The translations under genes were made by a program, and so were the position numbers. A stretch of 64,000 bases of DNA. Origin: Sphingomonas panni (lineage in GTDB: Bacteria; Pseudomonadota; Alphaproteobacteria; Sphingomonadales; Sphingomonadaceae). The notes under the pieces were generated by a model, which searched no databases, was not told the DNA's origin, and saw only the letters and a list, made by a program, of their open reading frames with translations. Positions 43,973 to 52,764 of the stretch are shown in pieces (position 1 is the stretch's first letter; every line of letters begins with the position of its first letter). Where the stretch lies: the NCBI RefSeq assembly GCF_022664435.1, contig NZ_JAKREU010000002.1:310001-374000 (forward strand), in the 5' to 3' direction.

Positions 43973-45025
43973 ATGACCGACACGACGATCAACGACACCC
44001 GCAAGGCCGAACTGCTTTCGACCACCGTCGAGCATGTCGACATCACCAAGTTCGACGCCCGCCCGATCATCGACGCCATGGGCAAGATGAGCTTCACCAG
44101 CCGCGACCTCGCGCGCGCCACCCGCATCTACAACCAGATGCTGGAGGACAAGGACTGCTCGATCTTCCTCGTGATCGCTGGCTCGACCTCGGCCGGCGGC
44201 TGCATGGACCTGTACGCCGAACTGCTGCGCTCGAACATGATCGATGGCGTCGTCGCCACCGGCGCGTCGATCGTCGACATGGATTTCTTCGAAGGGCTGG
44301 GCCACAAGCACTATCAGGCGCTGGAAATCCCCGACGACAATACGCTGCGTTCGCTCTACATCGACCGCATCTACGACACGTACATCGACGAAGAGCAGCT
44401 GCAGGACTGCGACCACACGATCGGCAAGATCGCCGACTCGCTGGAGCCGAAGGCCTATTCGTCGCGCGCCTTCATCCGCGAGATGGGCAAGTATCTGTCG
44501 GAGCATGGCAAGAAGGAAAACAGCCTCGTCAAGCTCGCCTATGAGCATGACGTGCCGATCTTCTGCCCGGCCTTCGTTGACAGCTCGGCCGGCTTCGGTC
44601 TGGTCAAGCATCAGGTCGACCGCGCCAAGGAAGGCAAGCCGTACATGGTGCTCGACGCCATCGCCGACTTCCGCGAACTGACCGACATCAAGATCAAGGC
44701 GGGCACCACCGGCCTGCTGATGATCGGCGGCGGCGTGCCGAAGAACTTCATCCAGGACACTGTCGTCTGCGCCGAAATCCTCGGCCATGACGATGTCGAA
44801 ATGCACAAATACGCGGTGCAGATCACCGTCGCCGACGTGCGCGACGGCGCCTGCTCGTCCTCGACGCTGAAGGAAGCGGCCAGCTGGGGCAAGGTCGACA
44901 CCGCGCTCGAACAGATGGTGTTCGCCGAAGCCGGATCGGTCATGCCGCTCCTCGCCTCGGACGCGTACCATCGCGGCGCGTGGAAGGACCGCGCCAAGCG
45001 CGCGTTCGGCAAGATGTTCGACTGA
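43973..45025 (+). CDS. deoxyhypusine-synthase family protein, probable homospermidine-type synthase
   Basis: A 350-residue NAD-dependent aminobutyl transferase. The catalytic lysine is Lys307 in AASWGKV, the counterpart of the deoxyhypusine synthase active lysine, and NAD-binding stretches LVIAGSTSAGG and GLLMIGGGVPKN are present. Bacteria have no eIF5A, so members of this family usually join an aminobutyl group from a polyamine to putrescine, giving homospermidine, or to an unknown acceptor. The preceding ornithine decarboxylase supports a polyamine role. A strong terminator follows. Confidence 0.9.
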   Translation: MTDTTINDTRKAELLSTTVEHVDITKFDARPIIDAMGKMSFTSRDLARATRIYNQMLEDKDCSIFLVIAGSTSAGGCMDLYAELLRSNMIDGVVATGASIVDMDFFEGLGHKHYQALEIPDDNTLRSLYIDRIYDTYIDEEQLQDCDHTIGKIADSLEPKAYSSRAFIREMGKYLSEHGKKENSLVKLAYEHDVPIFCPAFVDSSAGFGLVKHQVDRAKEGKPYMVLDAIADFRELTDIKIKAGTTGLLMIGGGVPKNFIQDTVVCAEILGHDDVEMHKYAVQITVADVRDGACSSSTLKEAASWGKVDTALEQMVFAEAGSVMPLLASDAYHRGAWKDRAKRAFGKMFD

Positions 45026-45049
45026 TCGTCCTGCGGTTGCTGGAATCAG

Positions 45050-45081
45050 AAACGGCGGGGGAGCGATCCCCCGCCGTTTTT
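45050..45081 (+). terminator. intrinsic terminator after the polyamine genes
   Basis: AAACGGCGGGGGA and TCCCCCGCCGTTTTT form a 13-bp stem around a GCGA loop, 25 bases after the stop. Confidence 0.95.
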
Positions 45082-45132
45082 GCGTTGCCATCAGAAGGGC
45101 ACCGGCACTCGCAACAGCGCCCCCGAACCAAG

Positions 45133-45214
45133 CGTCGTCCCAGCGAAGGCTGGGATCTCCCGCTGATAGCACATGGCAGGAGCCGCTAGAGGCCCCAGCC
45201 TTCGCTGGGGCGAC
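45133..45214. repeat. palindromic repeat, family A copy 2
   Basis: Ends CGTCGTCCCAGCGAAGGC and CCTTCGCTGGGGCGAC are inverted. The inside (TCTCCCGCTGATAGCACATG, CAGGAGCCGCTAGAG) matches the copy at 49212 base for base over most of its length. Confidence 0.85.
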
Positions 45215-45242
45215 CTCTTCGGGCAAGGCGCGACTCAGCCCC

Positions 45243-48050
45243 CTACATCTTGAACCCGTAGCGCGCATATTGCCGGTCGATCACGGGGTTCATCCGCCGC
45301 GCCAGCGCCAGTTCGCCGGCCGCTTCGCCATCGCGTCCCATCGCCTTCAACACGGCGGCGCGGACATAGCGGCTGGCCGCCATGTCGGGATTGGCCGCCA
45401 GCACGGTGTCCAGATCGGCCAGCGCCTCCGGGTAGCGGCCCATCCGGTACCAGACCAGCGCCCGGCTATCGAGCGCGGCGAGCGTGTCGTCGCTCAACTC
45501 GATCGCCTTGGTGCAATCCTTCAGCGCGGTATCGAGCATGACGTTGCGCGTCCCCTTGGTCCAGCACCGCCCGTTCAGCAGCGTCGGCGACCCCGGCTTC
45601 TCCGCGATCAGCGTGTCGTACAGCGCAACCGCCTCCTTCGGGTCGCCGAAGTCGCCCATCACGCTCGCCTTCATCTGGCGCAGGAACGGCCGCGATTCAC
45701 CGCCCAGCGCGATGCGTTCGTCGAGCAGCGCCACCGCCCCTTTCAGGTCGCCGGTCTCGGCACGGGTCTGCGCTACCTGCGCGATCGCGCCATTGGCCGC
45801 CGGGTCCAGCGCCCGTGCCCGTTCGGCATCGGCCAGCGCCTTGGCCGGGTCGCCCAGGTTGAACTGGGCATAGGAACGCTGGAGATACAGGTCGACCGAC
45901 GGCTCCTTCGCGACCACCTTGTCCAGATCGGCCAGCGCGGCCCGGTAGTTGCCGATACCGGATTCGAACGCCGCCCGGCTCTGATAGCCGCTCATCTCGT
46001 CGGGATCGGCGGCGATCGCCTTGCCAAAGGTCGCGCGGATCGCCTGCACCTGGCTGGATTTCGCCAGGGTCGCGGCGTCGAGCGTCCAGCGGCGCGGCGT
46101 ATCGACCGGCGCCACTACCCGCGGGACATTGGCCTTGGCGGTCGTGACCGCGTCGCGTTCAACCGCGATGCGTGCCGCCGGCACCTCGACACCGGTCCCG
46201 TCGAACCGCTCGTCCATGCTGATCGTCCCGCCCGACAGCCGCGTCGTCCGCTTGACGACGAAGCCCGCCAGCCGCTGGTCGGCATCCGCCGTTCCCTCCA
46301 GCGTGAAGCCGCGCCCGCCATCGGGCAGCTTCACCCGGACATGCCGCTCCACGCCGAACGGCGGCGGGCCGGCCACCGGGATGTTGGTCCAGTCCGGGCG
46401 GCTGCGGTCGGGCGCGAAGTTCAGCTCGCCCAGCGCCCCGCCCAGCGCGCGCTTGCGCCGCCGGTCCTCGACGCTCCAGCTGGTGTTGACCACCCCCTTC
46501 GCCCGCACGACGACATCGCCGGTCGCGGCGTCCGGGGTGATCGTGCCGTCTGCGAACTGCCCCTCGCCGACCGCCTGTTGCAGGATCGTCGAGATCAGCT
46601 CGCGCTGTTCCTTGGGCCCGATCTGGCTCTTGGCCGCGCGCAGCTGCGCCGCCATCTGCCCGTGCGCGACCATCGTCACCTCGACCGGGCTGGGCAGGTC
46701 GACCGCACCGCTTTCATCCGCGTCGATCGTCACGCTGGCGATCGGCCGCGCATTGGGATGCGTCTCGATCAGGATCGGCGTCGCACCCGCCGCACGGATT
46801 GGCAGGACATAGCCGACGCCGGGCGTGTCATGAATGTCGGGCAGCCGCGCATTGCTGCCGGTCCCGTCCAGCCACAGCACGTCGCCGCCGACCGTCGCGC
46901 GCACGAACACATGGTTGAACGCCGCCGCGCTCGGCAACCGGTCCGGCACCGCATCGCCCAGCCCGATGCTGGCGACGACCGGTTCCGCCTCGATCCCCAT
47001 CGCGTGAAGCATGGCGAGCAGCATCAGCGTCTTCGCCTTGCAATCGCCATAGCGAACTTCCCACGTCTTCGCAGGGGTTTGCGGGACATAGTTGCCACCG
47101 TCCATCCCGACCGCCAGATACCGAATCTTGTCCTGCACCAGCTCCAGCGCCCGCTGCGCCCGGCCGATGGGCGTGGCGTCTGCCTTCTGGATCGCCGCGA
47201 CCTCGGCGGCCAGCGGACTGCCCGGCGCGATCAGTCCGTCGGTCTTGTACAGCGGCACGAAGGTCCGCGACACATCGGCCCAATCGGCAAAGCTCGCCAC
47301 CTCGATCAGCGGCGGGCGGCGGTAGCGCGCCGGCGCGTCCTCCGGCATGTCCTTCGGCTTGGCGAGCGGCAGCGCGACGCTGAGTTCGGTCATGTCGCCC
47401 TTGCGCGCCGGTGTCGCCGCGACGCCATCGGCCAGCAGCTTGTACTTGGGCGCGCTGTCGTTCGACCACAGATAGCGCACCCGCCCTGCCCCGATGCGCA
47501 GCGGCAGTGCGGGCAGCGCCACCACGTCCTGCACCCGCCCGCCCAGCGCCGGATCGCGCCCGGTGACCGAGAAGCGCAGGTCGAGCTGGTCGCCCACCTC
47601 CAGCCCCTCGACCGCCAGCGTCGCGGTCAGGATGCCGGTCAGCTCGCGTTGCTCCAGCGACTGTTCGCGGCGCAGGACCGTGAATTTCTGCCCCTTGGCC
47701 AGCAGATCGATCCGCTGATCCCCACGCAATATGGTCAGGCCGTGGACGATCAGGTCACCCTTGTCCGGCGCCCACGGCAGGGTCAGCGTCGCCGCCTGCG
47801 ACAGCATCTCCGCACTCGCGATCCGGGTGCGCTGATGGACGTAGGAGGTCAGCCGGTCGCCCTCGATCCGCTTCTGGAAATCGAGCAGCACCAGCGGCGG
47901 CAGTTCGTCGACCGGCGTCGCGGGAACGGCAGGCGGCGCGGCGACCCAGGCGGGCGCAGGCTGATAGAGCGGCGTTTCGCTCGCCCAGGCAAGCGCCGGC
48001 AACCCCGCCGCCGCCAATGCGACAGCCTTCACCACGACGAAACGCTTCAC
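45243..48050 (-). CDS. exported DUF3857 / transglutaminase-like / TPR protein
   Basis: A 935-residue envelope protein. After a signal peptide (FVVVKAVALAAAGLPALAWA) comes a DUF3857 beta domain, then a transglutaminase-like domain with Cys in YGDCKAKTLML, His in FNHVFVRA and Asp in WLDGTGSN, all three catalytic residues present. The last 300 residues hold TPR repeats (AALDSRALVWYRMGRYPEAL among them). The family is common in Bacteroidetes and sphingomonads; its substrate is unknown. The GTG before KRFVVVK follows GGGGGAT and restores a clean signal peptide; the longer frame does not. Confidence 0.9.
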   Translation of the reverse strand: MKRFVVVKAVALAAAGLPALAWASETPLYQPAPAWVAAPPAVPATPVDELPPLVLLDFQKRIEGDRLTSYVHQRTRIASAEMLSQAATLTLPWAPDKGDLIVHGLTILRGDQRIDLLAKGQKFTVLRREQSLEQRELTGILTATLAVEGLEVGDQLDLRFSVTGRDPALGGRVQDVVALPALPLRIGAGRVRYLWSNDSAPKYKLLADGVAATPARKGDMTELSVALPLAKPKDMPEDAPARYRRPPLIEVASFADWADVSRTFVPLYKTDGLIAPGSPLAAEVAAIQKADATPIGRAQRALELVQDKIRYLAVGMDGGNYVPQTPAKTWEVRYGDCKAKTLMLLAMLHAMGIEAEPVVASIGLGDAVPDRLPSAAAFNHVFVRATVGGDVLWLDGTGSNARLPDIHDTPGVGYVLPIRAAGATPILIETHPNARPIASVTIDADESGAVDLPSPVEVTMVAHGQMAAQLRAAKSQIGPKEQRELISTILQQAVGEGQFADGTITPDAATGDVVVRAKGVVNTSWSVEDRRRKRALGGALGELNFAPDRSRPDWTNIPVAGPPPFGVERHVRVKLPDGGRGFTLEGTADADQRLAGFVVKRTTRLSGGTISMDERFDGTGVEVPAARIAVERDAVTTAKANVPRVVAPVDTPRRWTLDAATLAKSSQVQAIRATFGKAIAADPDEMSGYQSRAAFESGIGNYRAALADLDKVVAKEPSVDLYLQRSYAQFNLGDPAKALADAERARALDPAANGAIAQVAQTRAETGDLKGAVALLDERIALGGESRPFLRQMKASVMGDFGDPKEAVALYDTLIAEKPGSPTLLNGRCWTKGTRNVMLDTALKDCTKAIELSDDTLAALDSRALVWYRMGRYPEALADLDTVLAANPDMAASRYVRAAVLKAMGRDGEAAGELALARRMNPVIDRQYARYGFKM

Positions 48051-48201
48051 TCGAAATCCCCCTGTTCGCGGTCGGCCCCCGCCGACCCGTCCCCAAGGTC
48101 TATCGACCCGCCGGACATTGTCGAGCGCTTTAGGCAGTGCGCCGCTTTTCGCCCGCACGTCGAGCGGTTAGGCTGGTGAAAACGAACAGGGAGTGGAGCG
48201 A

Positions 48202-49164
48202 ATGATCGACCGGCGAACCATCTTGGGGGCGGGCATTGCGCTGCCGGTGGCGGCGAAGGCGGCAGCGGTCCAGCCGGTTTCGACCGGCGAACGCCTCACC
48301 CCCTGGCCGCCGCGCGAACATTTCCGCCTGTGGCCCGGCAAGGCACCCGGCGCGCGGGCGACCTTGCCGACCTATGCCCCGTCGATGAACGGGCGGCCCG
48401 AGATGCGCGAGCTGTGGTTGCGCGGCGTGTCCGATCCGGTCGTCGGGGTGTTCCGGCCGGCCCGGCCCAACGGCACCGCCGTCCTGTCGATCCCCGGTGG
48501 CGGATACGGCTTCGTCTCGATCGAGAATGAGGGGATCGACGTTGCGAAGGCGCTGAACCCCGCCGGCATCACCGTCTTCGCGCTCGCCTATCGCCTGCCC
48601 GGCGAAGGGTGGGACAATCAGCAGGACGTCCCGCTACAGGATGCCCAGCGCGCGATGCGCCTGATCCGCGCCAATGCCGCGCGCTACGGCATCGACCCGG
48701 CAAAGCTCGGCATCTGCGGCTTTTCGGCAGGCGGGCACCTCGCGGGATCGCTGACGGTTGCGCATGACGATCCGGTCTACGCCCCCATCGACGCCGCCGA
48801 CCGCCAATCCGCACGACCGGCGTTCAGCGGCCTCGTCTATCCCGTCACCAACATCGCCGCGATGGACCGTGGTGGCCCCGGCCGGCCCGATGGCCCGATG
48901 ACCGTCTATCGCCGCTACAATATCCCCGCACGCGTAACCGCACAGACCCCGCCGGTCTTCCTCGCCCATTCGGTCGACGACCCCGTCGTTCCCCTCGACC
49001 AGTCGCTGGAAATGCTAGCCGCCTGCCGCCGGGCAAAGGTGCCGGTGGAAGCGCATCTGTTCGAACGCGGCGGCCATGGCTGGGGCGCACAGCACTCGCC
49101 GATCGACAGCCCGCAGCGGCTGTGGACCGACCTGTTCCGCCGCTGGATCGGGGAGCGGGGATAG
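48202..49164 (+). CDS. exported alpha/beta hydrolase, carbohydrate-esterase-like
   Basis: A 320-residue exported hydrolase. It starts MIDRRTILGAG, a possible Tat signal, and has the oxyanion-hole motif SIPGGGYGF, nucleophile elbow GFSAGGHLAG, Asp in HSVDDPVVP and His in GGHGWG. This matches acetyl-xylan-esterase-like or BD-FAE-like lipase/esterase proteins that deacylate polysaccharides. GGAG lies five bases before the ATG. It is divergent from the DUF3857 gene and convergent with the exopolysaccharide cluster. Confidence 0.9.
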   Translation: MIDRRTILGAGIALPVAAKAAAVQPVSTGERLTPWPPREHFRLWPGKAPGARATLPTYAPSMNGRPEMRELWLRGVSDPVVGVFRPARPNGTAVLSIPGGGYGFVSIENEGIDVAKALNPAGITVFALAYRLPGEGWDNQQDVPLQDAQRAMRLIRANAARYGIDPAKLGICGFSAGGHLAGSLTVAHDDPVYAPIDAADRQSARPAFSGLVYPVTNIAAMDRGGPGRPDGPMTVYRRYNIPARVTAQTPPVFLAHSVDDPVVPLDQSLEMLAACRRAKVPVEAHLFERGGHGWGAQHSPIDSPQRLWTDLFRRWIGERG

Positions 49165-49211
49165 GACGTTCCCAAATCCCTACCCGCTGACGTCACCCCA
49201 GCAAGCGGCCC

Positions 49212-49302
49212 GACCGTAACCCCAGCGAAGGCTGGGGTCTCCCCGTGATAGCGCGGTACAGGAGCCGCGAGAGACCCCAGCCTGTGCTGGGGCGACGTTC
49301 GT
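49212..49302. repeat. palindromic repeat, family A copy 3
   Basis: CCCCAGCGAAGGCTGGGG and CCCCAGCCTGTGCTGGGG hairpins flank TCTCCCCGTGATAGCGCGG and CAGGAGCCGCGAGAGA, matching the copies at 45133 and (inverted) 35319. A partial extra end (GTCACCCCAGC, 49192) precedes it. Confidence 0.85.
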
Positions 49303-49355
49303 TGAGAGGGTCGATAACGCCACCCGAAAATAGCGCCCAAGCGTGAACCTCAGAC

Positions 49356-51242
49356 CTAAGCAAACAGCCGCCGGGCACTGCGCTCCAGCATCACCAGCTG
49401 CCACAGCGTCCGGCCATGCTCGGCCCGGCCCGAGCGATGCTCCGCCGCCAGCCGCTCGACGGCATGGGGATCGAACCAGGTCGCCAGTACCGGCGACCGC
49501 GCCAGCCCCGCCGCTTCATCCGCCAGCGCGCCCCGGAACCACGCACTGACCGGCGTGACGAACCCCATTTTCGGCCGGTACAATATCTCACGCGGCAACC
49601 ACGGCTCCAGCGCCTTCTTCATCAGCCACTTGCCCTCGCCCCCGCGCAGCCGCAGCTTCGCCGGCAAGGTCGCGCAAAACTCGATCAGCCGGTGGTCGAG
49701 CAACGGCTCGCGCGCCTCCAGCGCCACCGCCATGCTGGTCCGGTCGACCTTGGTCAGGATATCGCCCGGCAGCCAATGCCGGAAATCGGCATATTGCGCC
49801 CGGTCCAGCGCATCGCGCGCCGGCGCCTGCCGCATCGCCGCGACATAGCGTTCCTCACCGCGATAGCCGCCCAGCTGCCGCGCCATCGCCGCCCCGTACA
49901 GCCCCTGCCGCACCGCCGGCGTCGTCACGCCGACCGCCTGCGCATAAGCCTCGTCACCATCCTGTGCGAGCGCCAGCAACGTCGTCTTGGCGCGGAACGG
50001 GCGGGGTGCCCAGTCGGCCTTGGGATAGACATCGCCCAGCGCGCCGAACACCGGCTCGCGCAACCCCGCCGGCAACAGCGCGCGGACCCGCTCCTCCGCT
50101 GCATGGAATTTGTAGCGGCGATATCCCGCCAGCGCCTCGTCCGCGCCATCGCCCGACAGTGCGACGGTCACCCGCTCGCGCGCCAGTGCGCAGACCTGAT
50201 AGGTCGCCAGCGCCGACGCATCGGCAAAGGGTTCGTCGAACGCCCCGACCAGCGTATCGATCAGGCCGAAATCGTCCGACCGGACCGTCCGCACCGCATG
50301 GTCGGTCGCAAAGCGCCCCGCCACCAGCCCCGCCGGCCCGCGCTCGTCATGGCCCGCTTCCTCGAACCCGATGGTGCAGGTCTGCACCGGCGACTTGCTC
50401 GTCTCCGCCATCAGCGCGACGACCGCCGACGAATCGACCCCGCCCGACAGGAACGCCCCCAGCGGCACGTCGGCGACCATCCGCGACCGCACGCCCTCGC
50501 GCATCCGCTCGACCAGTTCGGCCTGCAGGTCGCGCGTGCTGCCCTTGGCCCGCTTCGAAAAGTCGACGTCCCACCACCGGACCGGCTGCGGCACGCCGCG
50601 TCCGCGTTCGATCAACAGGAAATGACCGGCCGGCAGCTTCTGCACCCCCGCGACGATACAGGCGTCATCGGGCACATAGCCGAGCGCCATATAATCCTCG
50701 ATCGCCGCCACGTCGGGCGTGCGCCGCACCAGCGGATGGGCGAGCAGCCCTTTCAGCTCCGACGCGAATGCCACCGCCCCGTCGCCCAGCTCGACATAAT
50801 GGAGCGGCTTCACCCCCATCCGGTCGCGGGCGAGGAACAGCGCCTGCCGCCCCGCATCATGGATGGCGAACGCGAACATGCCGTTCAGCCGCGCCAGCAT
50901 GTCCGGCCCCCATGCGACCCAGGCATGGAGCAGCACCTCGGTATCGCCCTGCGTGCGGAACACCGCGCCCTCGTCCTGCAACTCACGACGCAGTTCGGCG
51001 AAGTTGTAGATTTCGCCGTTGAAGCTGATGACGACCTGCTCGCCCGGCAGCGCCATCGGCTGCGGGCTACCCGCGACATCGATGATCGACAGCCGCCGAT
51101 GGCCCAGCCCCACGCCGGGCGCCATCCACACGCCGGAGCCATCGGGGCCGCGATGCGCCTGCACATCGGTCATCGCCGCGATCCGCGCCGGATCGACCGG
51201 CTTGGGTTGGGCACTGTGATAGAGGCCGGCGATCCCGCACAT
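49356..51242 (-). CDS. XrtA-system asparagine-synthase-like amidotransferase
   Basis: A 628-residue glutamine-dependent amidotransferase. Cys2 of MCGIAGLYH is the glutaminase nucleophile, followed by HRGPDGSG and FNGEIYNF; the synthetase half has the PP-loop SGGVDSSA and SGDGADEALAGYRRYKF. The family member seen with exosortase A clusters probably amidates a sugar acid or modifies the polysaccharide rather than making asparagine, since it is the last gene of an exopolysaccharide operon. It starts 4 bases after the exosortase stop. Confidence 0.92.
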   Translation of the reverse strand: MCGIAGLYHSAQPKPVDPARIAAMTDVQAHRGPDGSGVWMAPGVGLGHRRLSIIDVAGSPQPMALPGEQVVISFNGEIYNFAELRRELQDEGAVFRTQGDTEVLLHAWVAWGPDMLARLNGMFAFAIHDAGRQALFLARDRMGVKPLHYVELGDGAVAFASELKGLLAHPLVRRTPDVAAIEDYMALGYVPDDACIVAGVQKLPAGHFLLIERGRGVPQPVRWWDVDFSKRAKGSTRDLQAELVERMREGVRSRMVADVPLGAFLSGGVDSSAVVALMAETSKSPVQTCTIGFEEAGHDERGPAGLVAGRFATDHAVRTVRSDDFGLIDTLVGAFDEPFADASALATYQVCALARERVTVALSGDGADEALAGYRRYKFHAAEERVRALLPAGLREPVFGALGDVYPKADWAPRPFRAKTTLLALAQDGDEAYAQAVGVTTPAVRQGLYGAAMARQLGGYRGEERYVAAMRQAPARDALDRAQYADFRHWLPGDILTKVDRTSMAVALEAREPLLDHRLIEFCATLPAKLRLRGGEGKWLMKKALEPWLPREILYRPKMGFVTPVSAWFRGALADEAAGLARSPVLATWFDPHAVERLAAEHRSGRAEHGRTLWQLVMLERSARRLFA

Positions 51243-51246
51243 TCTA

Positions 51247-52764
51247 CTACATCCCCGCCGCGCGGTCGGCGATCACATCGACCGGCCCCGCCGCCTTCAG
51301 GAAATCGGCAATCGCCGCCCGTGGATCATTCCCGTCCTTGCGTGCCGACAGCAGCACCGCGACGCCCCGCTGCGGTCCGCCGAGCAGCTTCGTCTTCAGC
51401 GTCTCCCACTTCACCCGGTCCGCGCTGCCGGTCGTGACCGATCCGATGCGATACCAGGTTGCGACCTCGCGCTCGACCGGGCCGGGTGCCGCCATGCGCA
51501 GCGACGCGCCGCCCGCGATCGGCGCGGTATCGGCGATCCGTACCCAGCGGTCGTTCTCACGGATCGCGCCTGTTCCGAACCCTACCAATTCATGTCCCTC
51601 GCCCTGCGAACCATAGACCGCGACGATCATGTCGACGCTGCGGCCCCGCCCATCCCCATAGCGTCCGATCAGGAAATGGTCAGCGCCCGGAAAATTGGGA
51701 ACCCATGGCTCGCCATCGACGGCCACCCGGTGCCATCCCGGCACGACCGGCAATTCGATCCGTGCCGGCAGTGCCTGTGCCCGCCGGTCGACGATCCAGC
51801 CCCATCCGGCAAAGCCGACCGCCACCGCCAGCACCGCCGCCGCCGCCAGCGACCGGTCGGCGACGCGCATCGGCATAGCCTGTACGCTTGCTACATCGAA
51901 CCACGCCGCATCGGGATCGCGGTCGAACCAGCGCCACCCGATCGCCAGCACGCCCGCCATGGTCAGAGCGAAGAAGACCCAGCCATAGACGATATGGTCG
52001 AACCCCGTCGCCGCCTCGACCGAGGTCAGGTGCGCGGCATAGATGGTGCCCGCCGCCCGGATGCCGTTGGCGATGACCGGCACGACCAGCGCCACGGCCA
52101 TGAACGCCACCCGCCGCCCCCACGCGACGTAGCAGACATTGGCGACCAGCGTGCCGTACGCGACCATCGCGATCACGAACTTCGACCCCGAACACGCCTC
52201 CGCCACTTCGAAATAGCCGTTGGGAATGGTGATCAGGACCCCGTCCACCGCCGCCGGCACGCCGAGCAGATGGAGCAAAGGCATCGTCAGCGACACCGTC
52301 GCCGATTGCAGCCACGGCTCTAGGAAATCGCCGAACGGCACCAGAAAGACCATATAGGCCAGCGGAAACGCGATGCCGCGCGCCACCCGCGCGCCGAGCA
52401 GCGTGACCAACGCCCCCTGCAACATCGCGACCAGCCCGACATGGCGGAACAGCGCGACCGCCGCCGCCTCCCCGATCAGCCATGTCGCTCCCCCACCCGC
52501 GACGATGGCGAGGCCGGGCCACCACGCCTGCGGCGTCAGCTGCGCCAGCTCCCGCCGCCGTTGCCACACCAGCCAGCCGATGATCGGCGGCACGAACAGG
52601 CAATGGCCGTAGGTGGTCGAATTCCACCAGATATCGACCATGTCGGCCGCGTCACGGTGAAAGATCGCCAGCAACGCCGCCCAGATACCACCGAGCGCCG
52701 ACAGCGCCCGCCGCCATGCAGGATCCGTCGTCAAGCCAGGCTGTTCGAGCGCCACGCTGGTCAT
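51247..52764 (-). CDS. xrtA: exosortase A fused to EpsI domain
   Basis: A 505-residue inner-membrane protease/transpeptidase that processes PEP-CTERM tails. The first 290 residues form about eight helices with the exosortase catalytic triad: Cys191 in EACSGSKFV, Arg236 in NGIRAAGT and His257 in FDHIVYGW. The last 200 residues are a periplasmic EpsI domain (GWHRVAVDGEPWVPNFPGAD, IVAVYGSQGEG), usual in exosortase A proteins. Its ATG overlaps the preceding glycosyltransferase gene (ATGA). The Ser/Thr-repeat protein at 27.1 kb is a candidate substrate. Confidence 0.95.
   Translation of the reverse strand: MTSVALEQPGLTTDPAWRRALSALGGIWAALLAIFHRDAADMVDIWWNSTTYGHCLFVPPIIGWLVWQRRRELAQLTPQAWWPGLAIVAGGGATWLIGEAAAVALFRHVGLVAMLQGALVTLLGARVARGIAFPLAYMVFLVPFGDFLEPWLQSATVSLTMPLLHLLGVPAAVDGVLITIPNGYFEVAEACSGSKFVIAMVAYGTLVANVCYVAWGRRVAFMAVALVVPVIANGIRAAGTIYAAHLTSVEAATGFDHIVYGWVFFALTMAGVLAIGWRWFDRDPDAAWFDVASVQAMPMRVADRSLAAAAVLAVAVGFAGWGWIVDRRAQALPARIELPVVPGWHRVAVDGEPWVPNFPGADHFLIGRYGDGRGRSVDMIVAVYGSQGEGHELVGFGTGAIRENDRWVRIADTAPIAGGASLRMAAPGPVEREVATWYRIGSVTTGSADRVKWETLKTKLLGGPQRGVAVLLSARKDGNDPRAAIADFLKAAGPVDVIADRAAGM

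Noticed and set aside
45270..48179. A 969-codon frame opposite the DUF3857 gene
   Set aside because: No motif and Arg/His/Gln-rich; a shadow of the real minus-strand gene.
49416..51437. A 673-codon frame opposite the amidotransferase gene
   Set aside because: A shadow of a gene with intact Cys2 and PP-loop motifs.
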